Source: Stemphylium vesicarium (Eukaryota; Ascomycota; Dothideomycetes; Pleosporales; Pleosporaceae). From it: a DNA stretch of 64,000 nucleotides. The notes below the pieces were generated by a model, which saw nothing but the letters and a program-made list of their open reading frames with translations, was not told where the DNA came from and made no database searches. The DNA lies in assembly GCA_004380135.1 (NCBI GenBank), contig QXCR01000116.1, positions 1 to 64,000 of the forward strand, read 5' to 3'. The position numbers were made by a program, and so were the translations under genes. Shown here piece after piece: positions 9,976 through 20,932 of the stretch; positions within the stretch are counted from its first letter, which is position 1; each line of letters begins with the position of its first letter.

Positions 9976-11842
9976 ATGAAGCTCTTGACCTTGTTTCTGG
10001 CCGTATCCGGACTGGCAGAACATGCCACGGCAGCCACCGACAAGCGTGAAGAGAGTCGCTCCAGAAACTCAAGCTCTTACGACTTTGTAAGTCGCTATAA
10101 ATTAGCAACATAAGCTTTTGGTCAAGTTTTAACAAGCAATCTAGATCGTTGTAGGTGGCGGTACCGCCGGACTCGCCGTTGCTTCGCGCATCAGCATCGG
10201 CCTCCCAGATCTCAGCGTGCTCGTCATCGAAGCAGGCCCAGACGGTCGTCAAGAGCCAGGCATCTACATCCCAGGCAGAAAGGGCTCGACACTCGGTGGA
10301 AAGTATGACTGGAACTTTACGACAATAGCACAACCGCATGCCAATGATCGCGTCTTCGCGCAGAACCGCGGTAAAGTACTCGGAGGCAGTTCAGCGCTTA
10401 ATCTCATGACATGGGACCGAACTTCTCAATACGAACTGGACGCTTGGGAGGGTCTGGGAAATACAGGGTGGAACTGGCAGAGTTTGTATGCCGCGATGCT
10501 GAGAGTGGAGACGTTTCTGCCGTCGCCTGCCTATGGTATTGAGGGTGTAGGCAAGACTGGACCAATCCGAACTCTAATTAACAGAATTTTCCCGCGTCAT
10601 CAAGCCACCTGGATTCCTACGATGAGCAGTCTGGGTCTTCGGAACAATCGGGAATCGCTCAACGGCCACCCCATAGGCGTATCTACCCAACCGAGCAATA
10701 TCAACCCCAACTACACTCGCTCCTACGCTCCGGAGTACCTCAAGCTAGCTGGAGAGAACCTATATTTGATGCTAGAAACCCGTGTGGCGAAGATCAACCT
10801 TGAGGGTACGACGGCCAGCGGAGTTACTCTCGAAGACGGCACGGCCATTACCGCACGACGCGAAGTAATCTTATCTGCTGGATCATTCCAAACACCAGGA
10901 CTCCTCGAGCTATCTGGCGTTGGCAATGCAACTTTGCTCGAGAAACTTGCTATTCCAGTCGTCAAGCATCTGCCTTCTGTGGGCGAAAACCTCCAGGATC
11001 ACATCCGCACACAGCTGTCCTTCCAACTCAAGCCCGAGTACACATCCTTTGACGTTCTCAAAAACACTACGCGTGCGGCTACCGAACTCGCCCTGTACAA
11101 TGCGGGCCAGCGTTCACTTTACGATTACACGGGCAGTGGGTATGCGTACTTTCCCTGGGATCTAATTTCCAACGCCACGGCATCGAAGCTGCGAGCCCTA
11201 GTGGAAAACGACACAAGCCTCATCTCTCCAACCGACAAGTTAAAAAAGAGCTACTCCTCTCCCACCCTCAGCAAAACAGTCCCGCAGCTAGAAATCATCT
11301 TCTCGGACGGCTACACAGGCTTCAAAGGCTATCCCGGAACCAACTCTTCAGACTTTGGCATCAACACCTTCTCTCTCATCGGCGCCGTGCAGCACCCCCT
11401 CAGCAAAGGCTTCGTACACATCACCTCGCGCAACATCACCGAGAAGCCGCTCATCAACCCAAACTATCTCTCGCATCCCTATGATGTCGCAGCTATTACG
11501 GAACTCGCTCAATTCATGCGTAGGATTGCCATGGCGGCGCCCATGCACGATATCTGGACTGTCGAGTATGAGCCCGGTGAGGCGGTGCAGACGGAGCGCG
11601 AGTGGGAGGCGTTTGTGAGGAAGAATACGTTTAGCATTTATCATCCTGTTGGTACTGCTGCCTTGCTTCCGGAGAGTGAAGGTGGTGTTGTCGATCCGGA
11701 GTTGAAGGTGTATGGTACGCATGGCTTGAGAGTGGTTGATGCGAGTGTTATTCCCCTGCTGCCAAGTGCGCACATTCAGACACTGGTTTATGGGATTGCT
11801 GAGAAGGCAGCGGACATGATTGTTAGCGAGTATGGCCAGTAA
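9976..11842 (+). CDS. Secreted GMC-family FAD oxidoreductase
   Basis: Exons 9976-10086 and 10145-11842 flank a 58-bp intron (GTAAGT...TCTAG), giving 602 residues. The short first exon supplies a signal peptide (KLLTLFLAVSGLAEHATA) and a Lys-Arg site. The dinucleotide-binding motif VVGGGTAGLA follows directly across the splice junction, which confirms it. GMC signature 1 (KVLGGSSALN, near residue 116) and signature 2 (GSFQTPGLLELSGVG) are present. The catalytic His is in IYHPVGT (about residue 535), and the second active-site position is His in SAHIQT (about residue 579). Family members are FAD-dependent alcohol, aryl-alcohol, glucose or choline oxidases/dehydrogenases; the substrate cannot be read here. 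Several N-glycosylation sequons fit secretion. Confidence 0.88.
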
Positions 11843-12365
11843 GAAGTGTAGAAAGTCTTTTTGTTCCGGTTGTCATTGCTATGCTCGTTTCCGGGTGGTG
11901 TCCTGTGCACTTCCACACCTTCTTGGGCCAACAAGCGAGAAAGTCTTGTAATAAGCCTAGAGGGTTGAACTGTATAACAATTTAGTTCATCATGCTTGAT
12001 GATCTGCAGCATTAAGCTCTCCAATATTTGTCGTGGACTTAGCCTCCTTTTCCCCGCTTCGCATGGTCGGCAGGCACGTCTTAGTCATTGCCGATGGCGA
12101 CATTCATCGGCGCAGGCAACACGCCCTGCATATGACAATTCCATGCAGCCGCACAGCCAATCAGCATAGATAACTTGGCCGTGTGCAGGATCTTGTAAGC
12201 AGTCTGTTGAGGTAAGATTCATAACAGGAAGGTACGGGGTGGTAAGGCCCCCAGTGCCCAGTACAGCTACCTAAGACGAGGCCGCAGTAAAGCAATCCCA
12301 TCACGAAGTCAACAAAGTCTACAACCGCACGAAGACAAGCGCTCAACTCGTGCACAGCACCGAAC
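11843..12365. promoter_or_regulatory. Intergenic with CCAAT box upstream of the FMN/FAD oxidoreductase
   Basis: About 520 bp after the GMC gene. A CCAAT box in the context GCCAATCAGC lies at 12157-12161, about 205 bp before the next start codon. Otherwise nothing is recognised. Confidence 0.4.
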
Positions 12366-14273
12366 ATGGCATTTTCAATGGCCATGCCATGGCACGAGGG
12401 CGAGGAGAAAATGCACCGTCTCCTCCACCTCCCACCGCAAGATAACCCCACAGCAGCCATGCTAACCCCTCAAGCGACCTTCATGTTCCAACAGGCCCCT
12501 CTGCTCGCCATTGGCACCTTAGATGCGCAGAACCGACCTTGGATCACGTTATGGGGCGGTGAGCCAGGGTTCTCCGAGCCGCTTGGAGGAGGCATGATAG
12601 GGACGCGGGCGCTCGTAGACGGCAGTCACGATCCCGTCGTGCAGGCGCTGGTCGGCGGGTCAGAGAAAGAAGAGAAAGCGGAAGCGAAGAGTGGGAACGG
12701 GAAAGGCAAGATGATAGCCGGACTAGCGATCGATCTCATGACAAGGAAGAGAGTAAAAGTAGCTGGTCGCATGCTCGCGGGTACGCTTCAGCATTTGGGA
12801 GATGACACCAACGACGCGGAAACATTGCAACAATCTCGCATCCAACTCGTCACACTCATCGAACAGAGTCTAGGCAACTGCCCCAAATATCTAAACCAGT
12901 ACACTATCAAACCCGCTCCCATCATCGCCTCAGAATGCGTCTCAGCAACCTCCTCCTCTGCACTCTCAGATGAAGCGAAAGCCTTGATAGCAACCTCAGA
13001 CATGTTCTTCCTCTCCACCCGCACACCCTCCGACATGGACGTGAACCACCGGGGCGGCCCCCCAGGCTTCGTCCGTATCGAGTCCGTCACCACGCTTCTA
13101 TACCCGGAGTACTCTGGGAACCGGCTGTACCAGTCCCTCGGAAACCTGTTGCTAAATCCGCAGATCGGGGTTTGTTTTCCGAGTTACACGACGGGTGATG
13201 TGCTGTACATTACAGGCGAGGCGGAGATCCTAGCAGGGAAGGAGGAAGCTGGGACTGTACTTCCAGGCAGTAATCTCGCGGTCAGGATACGCATCCACGA
13301 AGCGAGGTATGTGAGGTGTGGTCTGGGGTTCAGAGGTGCAAAACACGCGCCGAGTCCGTATAACCCGCGTCTCCGACCCTTGGCTTCAGAAGGCAATATT
13401 CGCGCGGCGTTGGCGACCGACAATGGAGCTTCCACACGGCAAATAGCAGTGTTGATAAAGAAAGAAGTGCTCACGCCAACAATAGCGCGGTTTACATTTT
13501 CCGTGAAGGAAAAAGGTGGGATTGCGTACGTGGCTGGACAGTGGATCGCGCTGGATTTCAGCGATGAGTTGGATGTCGGGTACGAGCATATGCGGGATGA
13601 GGATCCAGCGAGTTTGAATGATGATTTTGTGAGGACGTTTACGATTTCTTCGGATCCTCCTGCATTTTTTCCGTCTTCCTCATCGCAGCCAAATTCCTCG
13701 ACTTTCACACTTACGATTCGGAAACTCGGGCCTGTGACTTCGTTCCTCTTCCGCCAATCCCCATCTTCACGCTCAAATCTGAGTATACCAATTGTTGGCA
13801 TCGGCGGCGGGGACATTCCCGTCACACAAAACCCCAGCAACAAGAGCAAAATCTCCTTCATAGCAGCAGGCGTAGGGATAACACCTCTCCTCCCCCACCT
13901 CGCCCATCTGGATCTGTCGCCCACTCGTTTTACCCTCTACTGGACGCTGCGGGGCGAGGATTTCGGGTTGGTTAGGGATACATTCGCGCAGTATCCGCGG
14001 CTTGTGGCTTGTACAAGGCTTTTTTTGACGGGAATGGAGGGGTCGGAGGCTGTGGAGGGAATGAAGGAGGGGGTGGGCGAGGTAGCGGGGCTTGAGATGG
14101 GGAGGCTTCGGGAAAGCGACTTAGAGTTGGATTTGGAAGCTAGAGGGGGAAAAGGGGGAGAAAGACAGGCGGAGACGTGGTGGGTTTGTGTGGGAAGCGG
14201 GATGAGGAAAGAGGTAGTGCGGTGGTTGGAGGAGAAGGGGAAGAAAGTATTGTTTGAGGATTTTGGGTATTGA
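12366..14273 (+). CDS. Fused PNPOx-like (FMN) and ferredoxin-reductase-like (FAD/NAD) oxidoreductase
   Basis: A single 635-residue exon. The N-terminal half (to about residue 330) resembles pyridoxamine-5'-phosphate-oxidase-like split-barrel proteins: LLAIGTLDAQNRPWITLWGG, then a second block with FFLSTRTPSDMDVNHRGGPP, VRIESVTTLLYPEYSGNR and LLNPQIGVCF. From about residue 350 there is a ferredoxin-reductase-type module: a flavin-binding segment with GQWIALDF and RTFTISSDPP, then KISFIAAGVGITPLLPHL, the typical start of the NAD-binding half. There is no iron-sulphur cluster motif at the C-terminus. The likely activity is an NAD(P)H-dependent flavin redox reaction on an unknown small molecule. 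Start alternatives are Met5 and Met7 (MPWHEGEEKM). No signal peptide, so probably cytosolic. Codon use near the 3' end is purine-rich. Confidence 0.8.
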   Translation: MAFSMAMPWHEGEEKMHRLLHLPPQDNPTAAMLTPQATFMFQQAPLLAIGTLDAQNRPWITLWGGEPGFSEPLGGGMIGTRALVDGSHDPVVQALVGGSEKEEKAEAKSGNGKGKMIAGLAIDLMTRKRVKVAGRMLAGTLQHLGDDTNDAETLQQSRIQLVTLIEQSLGNCPKYLNQYTIKPAPIIASECVSATSSSALSDEAKALIATSDMFFLSTRTPSDMDVNHRGGPPGFVRIESVTTLLYPEYSGNRLYQSLGNLLLNPQIGVCFPSYTTGDVLYITGEAEILAGKEEAGTVLPGSNLAVRIRIHEARYVRCGLGFRGAKHAPSPYNPRLRPLASEGNIRAALATDNGASTRQIAVLIKKEVLTPTIARFTFSVKEKGGIAYVAGQWIALDFSDELDVGYEHMRDEDPASLNDDFVRTFTISSDPPAFFPSSSSQPNSSTFTLTIRKLGPVTSFLFRQSPSSRSNLSIPIVGIGGGDIPVTQNPSNKSKISFIAAGVGITPLLPHLAHLDLSPTRFTLYWTLRGEDFGLVRDTFAQYPRLVACTRLFLTGMEGSEAVEGMKEGVGEVAGLEMGRLRESDLELDLEARGGKGGERQAETWWVCVGSGMRKEVVRWLEEKGKKVLFEDFGY

Positions 14274-14780
14274 TGAATTTATAGAACTGTAGCTTTTTCG
14301 GAGTAATCGAATGCCTATCCCGCTTCCCTTTTGTTAATGATCCAGCCTCAACATCTCTCTTGACGAAGGCAACTTTTGTTCGTTCCAAACACGGGTTAGA
14401 TGAAAAGAGACGAGATTACTAATGATAAGTGCCGATCAATGTAGACAGCTTGAAATCTTAGTATCAAGAGTCTGCATCTCTGGTTTAAGGTATTTCGTGT
14501 GTGAAGATGGGTTTTCGGCGGGCGCAGGTCCTGGGTGTTCCTGCCTGAAGCACTTGAGGTGACTGCCAGATAGCCGACCGCAACACTGCCCTTGCCTCAT
14601 GGATTTGATGGCGCGCGCATCCTCCCATACCATTACTAACGCACCTGCTGGCGTTGCCGTTTTACTCAGGTGGAATGAAATTACGTCGGCGCACTCATCT
14701 CCATCCCCATAATACTGTTACCGCCGTGCATCACTCAGCGTACACCAATCTCACGAGCAGTTACTTCGAAACCGATTAAC
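14274..14780. other. Intergenic
   Basis: About 500 bp between two plus-strand genes. No gene, repeat or clear regulatory element seen. Confidence 0.4.
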
Positions 14781-15899
14781 ATGACCGCTTTCAATACCGA
14801 TAACACAGATCCAGCAACTAATAGCAAACAGGGAACGGCTAAGAAATGGCTGCAGCGGCACATACGAAGAGTAGCGTCGCGACAAACACTGAGGGGTGGT
14901 GGAGAGGAGAAGGATATGCAAAGGAAAGTGTCTATCAAGCGGCCACGTACAGCACCCTCTACTGGAGCTGCAGCCAGTCTTGATTGTGCCCCCACCGTGC
15001 CCGTGCTTCTTACCGATGCCCAGCGTGTCCAGCCTCGTCCACGGATTCTACCTCCAATCCGTCCCGCTAGACCAGACTCAAGCGTAATCCGAGATGTCAA
15101 TGCATGGCTGGAGGCTAGCATGAACACGCCATCACCGCCGCTTATGGCTGGCCTCTCATACTGGAGGGAGGCGACGTTTCCGGGTGTTAAAGATTCGGCG
15201 GCCGCCCAACATGCCGTCCCGCTGTTCATAGCCTCAGGCGCAACTAGACCACCGCCAGCCAGCAATCAACAAGGAAAGACATTCCGTCGTTGCGCGAGAA
15301 AGATGCAAGTTCAGATGCCTTCGATGCTGCGCACGAAATCCCAGCGTTTGGTAGGTCGCAAGAATACGAACAGACTGTCAGCGTCAATGCCGCTATTAGC
15401 TGTTTCATATGAGCATGTCCAAGAAGACGTCCCTCCAGTGCTCATGACACGATCCAGATCCTTCCTGCGTCCTGTCATACGGCCATCCACGCGGCATACC
15501 TTGGCACGAAACGAGGGACTGCTGAATGTCGAGCAGCAGTTCCGGCATGGCACACCAGCTGGTGGAAGGGTCGGTGATGTTGAGAGTGTTTCCGAGCGAT
15601 GCATCAATGCAGTCTTCATTCGTGCAGCACGAAGCGCAGATATCACGAGACCATCTACAGCGGCGGCAGGACTTGTTCGCGAAGACTCCATGGGCGACCT
15701 GTCTGATGCCCCGACATATTTCTCAGGACCGCCGCCACCGTCGTACCGATCGCGCCCCGAGTCTGTAATTACTACCTCGTCTTTTGGTTGCATTGATGGG
15801 ATGAATCCGGCACAGCGACAGATCAGCCAGCAACGAGCAGCATTGCAACGGGGAATGCGATGCAAGTTGAAGAGGCTCGCCCACACTTTCATCATTTGA
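14781..15899 (+). CDS. Hypothetical basic protein
   Basis: A 372-residue uninterrupted frame that I do not recognise. It is Arg/Ser/Pro-rich and strongly basic, with no membrane segment, signal peptide or known motif. It starts with a Lys/Arg-rich stretch (KKWLQRHIRRVASRQ). The region looks largely disordered, with many Arg-Pro-Ser-Thr patches. Near the C-terminus there is an aromatic/proline patch (APTYFSGPPPPSYRSRP), a type often seen in fungal signalling or cytoskeletal proteins. The long frame makes it probably real; its function cannot be inferred. It lies between the fused oxidoreductase and the TCO89-type gene, all on the plus strand. Confidence 0.5.
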   Translation: MTAFNTDNTDPATNSKQGTAKKWLQRHIRRVASRQTLRGGGEEKDMQRKVSIKRPRTAPSTGAAASLDCAPTVPVLLTDAQRVQPRPRILPPIRPARPDSSVIRDVNAWLEASMNTPSPPLMAGLSYWREATFPGVKDSAAAQHAVPLFIASGATRPPPASNQQGKTFRRCARKMQVQMPSMLRTKSQRLVGRKNTNRLSASMPLLAVSYEHVQEDVPPVLMTRSRSFLRPVIRPSTRHTLARNEGLLNVEQQFRHGTPAGGRVGDVESVSERCINAVFIRAARSADITRPSTAAAGLVREDSMGDLSDAPTYFSGPPPPSYRSRPESVITTSSFGCIDGMNPAQRQISQQRAALQRGMRCKLKRLAHTFII

Positions 15900-16637
15900 G
15901 TGACGCGGGGGTGATGGCGGAGCATGTGAAACGGCGTTGATGCGGGCGACGACTATGAATCACAAAAGAAATGATGGGCAAAAGAACGTGTTTGCACTAC
16001 GGAGATATGATTATGGAAGGGGAGCTGGCTTCTCCATATCTTGGCGTGGCCGCATACTGCCTGTAGGTGGACGAGGGCGATTCTCGAAAAAGAAAAGCAA
16101 ATACCAGATAAGGAGTGTACATAATCTAGGAGATAAAACTACGCAATGCAGACTGCTGTCGCTCCGACAGACCACCAAAAAATGATAAAGTACATGGAAG
16201 TTGCAGTGGAACTTGACAGCGAATGTGATGCGCTCTGGGGTACATGTAGTTAACCAAGTACGGGTGGAACGCGGAGCTGTAGTCATATGACGTTGGATCG
16301 GGCCGCGGTGAACCGGAAGCGGTTGGGGCTGATTCACCGCCTGCTTATTTGATGTCGGGCCATGCACTCCACCATCTCCATCAAATATCATTGGATCCGA
16401 CGTGGCACGCTGCACGACGTCCCAACGCTCCAACGTAGGCAATTGAACCTCCATGGCCGCCTGCTAGATCATCTTGGCCGCCAGCACTACGAATCTCTCC
16501 GCTGGCTGCTCCACTTCATTCCTACCGAGCCCCGACACGCATCACTACATGCAGTACCGACGGCCCATCAGCAGCCCAGACTTCATTTGAGAAACCCAGC
16601 GCAGCGCAGCGCAGCCGCAGCACCGCCAAACGTAAGC
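15900..16637. other. Intergenic / 5' leader of the TCO89-type gene
   Basis: About 740 bp. The frame of the downstream gene is open back to 16362, but the residues are not protein-like and the better start is at 16638. A short CAGCG pentamer repeat sits at 16597-16612. Confidence 0.45.
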
Positions 16638-18410
16638 ATGGCTTCCGACGACGAAGCTAATTCGCGGCCCAAGAGGCCAGCGCCAATGACGAGGCAGTCA
16701 TCCTCGCAGTCGCACATTTCGCAGTCACCGTCCGAGGGAGGCCATCAGCGGTCCGCTCACCACAAAGCCCAGCGCCATCATGTCGTTGGCCAGCGCGTCC
16801 AGAGGAACACGTCGTTTGGCAAGAACCTGAACAAGTTGAACAAGGCCGAGAAACAGGCACAGCAAGCCCAACAGGGTGCAGAAAACACCGGCCGACACCA
16901 CCGCCGTTCGCAGTCGGGCAATTCAGTCTCTGCGCCCAGTAGCCCTCACACTCGCCCGGGCTTCAAGCGCCATGCGTCGTCTGGGGCTATTGTGAGAGCG
17001 AACCAGGCACAGGTGACGGCCAACCTGCGCAGGAATCAGTCGAGCGGGAATCTGCCGCCGCGCCAGGGACACGTCAAGCACGCGCTCAAGTCCAAGGGCG
17101 GCGACGCTCTTTCCAGGCGCGCACTCGCGACTCCCAATCGATCTCGCCAAGCATCGCCGGAGCCGCACGCCGGAGTCCATTTCGACCTGGCCAACGAGGA
17201 GGAGGGCGACGAGGGCGGATGGACCGAAGAGAGCGCGTCCCAGTCGCCCACAACCACCCGCTCCAACACGCGTTCCAACTCGGTCATACTCGAGGCACAA
17301 CACAGGGCGGCCGAGATGAACATGGAAAGGAACAGGGGTGAATCATCGCAGCAAGCGGTCGCAAGTCGGGAACCGCTAAACCAAACGCCCCAGATACTCA
17401 CCGATCGCACGCGCAACAACACGCAGATCAACACACAAATCAACGGTGGAACTTCTTACCAACACTCTCGACCACCAGATGCAGACATGATAACCTCGCG
17501 CCTACTCCAGCGCAGTGCATCCCACCACGTTCCTCCCAAAACAACTTCGGTTGCTGCTACGGTAGTATCGTCGTCGGATCGCCACAACCTCCTCAGTCAC
17601 ACAGCTGGATCTATCGGATCGACGCTGGTAGACACGCCTGGGCGTGACCTAGTATCGCGCTTCATGGACGGTGATGGCTCAGCCGGGACACCCCACGATG
17701 GCGAATACATGGCAGCGCATCGCGATAATGACGACGGCGATGGGGCTGGCCCCAACCAGATGAAGAGGAACAAGTCCATGCCAAACTTCAATGGCGGCAC
17801 AGACACGCCCTCCAAAACGCCTCAGCGCTCTGGTACGACTACGCCAACAAACCTTCCGCCCTCGCGGACACAACAGAAGCTCATGTTGCAGCGCGCATCG
17901 TCCAACGTCGAACCGCAGAAGCTCGTCCCTGTGACTCTGCCCCGCACGGGCGGCCCTGCTTACCTTCAGTCGAGCATACACTACAATGCGAACGGTGAGG
18001 GACGTCTCGACCCGCGCTTGCAGCAGCAGTTCAACCACGTTGCAGTCGAGTACAACGTAGTGCGAAGATACCGCAACCCTATTGCAGACGCACTTGCACG
18101 CATTTATCAGATTCCAGGCATGTCGCGAAAAACGCGCATACCAAAGTCGCAAAAGGCAAATGGGTTTGCAACAGGCGCAAGCAGCCTGAGCACCAGTTTC
18201 AACGATGCGGTTATTGAAACCGATGGAGCAAGCTCACGGAGGTCACGAGTCAGTTTTGGGGATGATCAAAGTCGCGCCAGGGCTAGTCGGACTGAGAACG
18301 ACTTCGAAGGGCAACAAAGTTTCGAGAGCGAGCACGCCCGCAGTCGAAACGAAGCCGAGGAGATCTGTCGACGCTTATGGGAGAGTGCCGAGGTGGTGGA
18401 AGCGGACTGA
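16638..18410 (+). CDS. TORC1 subunit TCO89-type protein
   Basis: A single exon of 590 residues, starting at Met-Ala-Ser-Asp-Asp-Glu. It matches the fungal TCO89-domain family pattern: an N-terminal Ser/Thr-rich basic segment, then HHVVGQRVQRNTSFGKNLNK, repeated basic RxxS motifs (RRSQSGN, KRHASSGA, RRNQSSGN), an acidic block followed by WTEESASQSPTTTRSN, DADMITSRLLQRSASHH, and a C-terminal EYNVVRRYRNPIADALARI. Most of the protein is predicted disordered from composition. In yeast Tco89 is a non-essential subunit of TOR complex 1 at the vacuole, acting in nutrient and stress signalling. The frame is open upstream to 16362, but that part lacks family resemblance. Many RxxS sites fit regulation by kinases. 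Confidence 0.75.
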   Translation: MASDDEANSRPKRPAPMTRQSSSQSHISQSPSEGGHQRSAHHKAQRHHVVGQRVQRNTSFGKNLNKLNKAEKQAQQAQQGAENTGRHHRRSQSGNSVSAPSSPHTRPGFKRHASSGAIVRANQAQVTANLRRNQSSGNLPPRQGHVKHALKSKGGDALSRRALATPNRSRQASPEPHAGVHFDLANEEEGDEGGWTEESASQSPTTTRSNTRSNSVILEAQHRAAEMNMERNRGESSQQAVASREPLNQTPQILTDRTRNNTQINTQINGGTSYQHSRPPDADMITSRLLQRSASHHVPPKTTSVAATVVSSSDRHNLLSHTAGSIGSTLVDTPGRDLVSRFMDGDGSAGTPHDGEYMAAHRDNDDGDGAGPNQMKRNKSMPNFNGGTDTPSKTPQRSGTTTPTNLPPSRTQQKLMLQRASSNVEPQKLVPVTLPRTGGPAYLQSSIHYNANGEGRLDPRLQQQFNHVAVEYNVVRRYRNPIADALARIYQIPGMSRKTRIPKSQKANGFATGASSLSTSFNDAVIETDGASSRRSRVSFGDDQSRARASRTENDFEGQQSFESEHARSRNEAEEICRRLWESAEVVEAD

Positions 18411-18690
18411 GGGATGTTTGGCGCCGATCAAACATCCACGACTCGCGAGGAGGCTGTTTGCAACTATCGTGTGAAGTTGCCAAGGCCATTCGAAAGGTAT
18501 GTGCGTCTACTTTTCCATGAGTTCTGCCGTAGTCTTCGGGGGGTGAAGAGCGGTCACCTCTTTCCGCTTTGTCTGTCGTCGGCTGGGGACACGGGTAGCG
18601 CATGGCAAGGGGCTTTGTTAGGCGACTGAAAGCAGTCTGGGGTTTTTTTTTACTAGGCGCGGGAGACAAGCCACACCTGAGACTGGATTC

Positions 18691-18912
18691 ATGCCTCGCG
18701 CTTCAAGTCCAGGGCTAATACTCAACGGTACAGAGGTCGAGGCTACGGTTTCGGCTGCACTTGAAAGAATCGAAGAATACGTACAAGGCCATGGTTGGGG
18801 TGAGGCCTTTGAGGAAGATTGCGCAAGTATTACATTCACTTTGCGCGGGCGCCAAACAGATTGCGCATACCGAATGACATTTGTCGCGATGACGGACGAG
18901 GCTTGGGTGTGA
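18691..18912 (+). CDS. Possible small protein (73 aa)
   Basis: A short frame with an acidic, helix-like composition and no signal peptide or known motif. It follows the TCO89-type gene by about 280 bp and could equally be part of its 3' UTR. Protein-like residue balance is the only support. Confidence 0.2.
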   Translation: MPRASSPGLILNGTEVEATVSAALERIEEYVQGHGWGEAFEEDCASITFTLRGRQTDCAYRMTFVAMTDEAWV

Positions 18913-20551
18913 TTCTAGCGGAAGGAGCACGAGCTGGATTTGCAATGGTTTGCCAATGGCTTGCATGCGACGGTTGAAGAAATGAAATGAGCAAAAGGTA
19001 CTAATGACAGGGGTGGTGGGCGCATAGCCAATCAGAGCGATATCGCTTGGCTGGGTGTAATGGTAATCTTATTTTCGGCCCTTAGCCTTTTTTTCCCGCC
19101 TGTGTCAATTTTCACCATCATGTGCATCGAGGAAGGAATCGAGTGCCACGGGGCCGGCCATGCTGTTCCTGCAGGACGGGTTGCTGGGCGCGAAGAGTCA
19201 CCACTCCGGACGGTTGTCACTGGATGCTGCAGGTTGTTGGACAAGCCAACAGAAAAATCCTACAACAGAGTCTTTACAAAACCTTCACGTCAAGTCCACA
19301 CCACCATTAGGACACACAGCTGCCTCACTCGCGTGCCTTCGTCGCTACTATCCTAGTTTGGACTTCCGCCCCGGGGCTGAAGCGCTTTCTTTCCGCGCCA
19401 AGACAGTGCAACAAATAGCTCGCAGCCGCTCTCGCACAACCACGTTGGCCGCTTCGATATCGCACCAGTTCCGCTGATTCAAGCACTGGCTGGCTGGCTG
19501 GCTCGCTAGCTCTGTTGTACAATATCCGCAACGGATAGCGTGCCACGATAGCCAGGCTAAAGCGCCGACTGAGGAGAGAGAGTGCGGTGTACAAGATTTT
19601 TTCTCACCCTCGCGCGCTGGCTCCAGTAAGTCAGTCAGTCCACACCGACTAGGCCCCATTGCGCGACGATTCGCTGAGCATGTTATGTTTCAACGTCTGT
19701 GCGCGCGAGCGGCTTTCTCCCTCAGGCCGGGCCTGTGTGTGAGTGTGGAACGGATGGGGTGTGAGAAGAGTACCCTGGGGGGGTCGTGCCTTAGAAGGCA
19801 CTTGAAACCATGGCCCTTGTTTTGTCATGGTACATAGAACAAAATGGGGGTTTGAAGTAGTCATCACGTTCAAGGCTGCCCTAGCGATGACAAGACAGAG
19901 TGAGGTCACCGTCACCGATACGAGCGTAGAGGGGAGAGCCGCAGCCGTTTGCCAGCAAGTGGGCCCGGCAGATATCTGAGAGCAGCTGTGCGTCGCGCTG
20001 GGTTTGCTGGCAGAGACTTGGGTTGCGGTGCGTGTGAGTGGGCGGGTGATGCAGGCGCGGGGCTGCTGATGCTGGATCGCCGCTTGGCCCCCCTGTCAGG
20101 TACTCCCGAGTAGCCGCTTAACCCAGCTGCCTTAGCCCGCCCATGCTTGCATGCCACGGCCGAAATTGCGCCAGGAACAGGGAAATTGCGCCTGAGATGG
20201 CAGCATACAACCCCCGGCCCTGCTCCACTCGCCGTTGTTTCCCCCTCCTTCAGACGCACCATCCCGGAAACCCTCTTTTTCTTCACCACACGCTCTCTCA
20301 CTCACTCTCTCTTAAAGCATCTTGCTTCTGCCACTCGGCTACCACATTCCTTTACCCAGCTTTCCACAGTCACTCATTCACTCACTCCATCAATCAACAC
20401 CACACTCCTTCGCACACCTGTTGCATATCAATACATCACTATCCGATTTGACATCGAAGCCTTGCGCATTCACTACCCTTGCAAAACCAACAATCTCCCA
20501 CCACCACCACCACCACCACCACCACCACCAACAACGCCAAACATTTTCAAG
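18913..20551. promoter_or_regulatory. Long intergenic region and CT/CAC-rich leader of the GPI-type gene
   Basis: About 1.6 kb. It contains a CCAAT box at 19028-19032, a GGCT tetranucleotide repeat near 19487-19503, and a pyrimidine-rich stretch with CACTC repeats (20280-20440). A CCA/CAC repeat at about 20499-20530 lies just before the start codon at 20552. The frame 20147-20932 only extends the GPI-type protein backwards through this low-complexity leader. The pattern is typical of a strongly expressed fungal gene promoter and 5' UTR. Confidence 0.5.
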
Positions 20552-20932
20552 ATGCGTTCCTTCCAGCAGGTTGTTCTTTCGCTCTTCGCGCTCCTCGCTT
20601 GCGCTTTCGCCATGGAGGAGGACATGGCCTACGACGCTACTGTCTACATCACTTCCACTGTCTACCGCGTCAACACCGTCACTGCCTCCAGCTCTGCCGC
20701 CGGCTACGCGCCCGTGAACCAGACCTCGACCATCTCCGCCGTCCACCCCACCGTGGTTCCCTCCTACGCCGCCGGCAACGGCACCGCTAGCGTCATGCCC
20801 ACTGCCTCTGCACCCACTGCCGTCGCCCCCAGCGCTTCGCAGCCCGCAGAGTTCGAGGGCGCCGCCTCTTCTGTCAACGTTAACACCTTCATCGTCGCCG
20901 TCGCTGCCGGTCTTGGCTACCTCGTCCTCTGA
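20552..20932 (+). CDS. Short secreted GPI-anchor-type cell-surface protein
   Basis: 126 residues. An N-terminal signal peptide (RSFQQVVLSLFALLACAFA) is followed by a short Thr/Ser/Val/Ala-rich mature region with a Tyr-Ile-Thr-Ser-Thr-Val-Tyr motif and two or more N-glycosylation sequons. The C-terminal hydrophobic tail (VNTFIVAVAAGLGYLVL) after small residues (Gly-Ala-Ala-Ser-Ser) looks like a GPI-attachment signal. Codon use is strikingly C-ending (GCC, ACC, GTC, TCC), unlike most neighbours, which suggests very high expression. It is probably a cell-wall structural or adhesion protein; no enzymatic domain. The ATG at 20552 was chosen because it opens directly on the signal peptide and lies after a repeat-rich leader. 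Confidence 0.8.
   Translation: MRSFQQVVLSLFALLACAFAMEEDMAYDATVYITSTVYRVNTVTASSSAAGYAPVNQTSTISAVHPTVVPSYAAGNGTASVMPTASAPTAVAPSASQPAEFEGAASSVNVNTFIVAVAAGLGYLVL

Noticed and set aside
16362..16637. N-terminal extension of the TCO89-type protein
   Set aside because: No family resemblance, His/Arg-rich composition typical of leader; start placed at 16638.
20147..20932. 261-codon frame covering the GPI-type protein
   Set aside because: Its first half is the low-complexity leader (Thr/Ser/His/Pro runs); the signal peptide starts at 20552.
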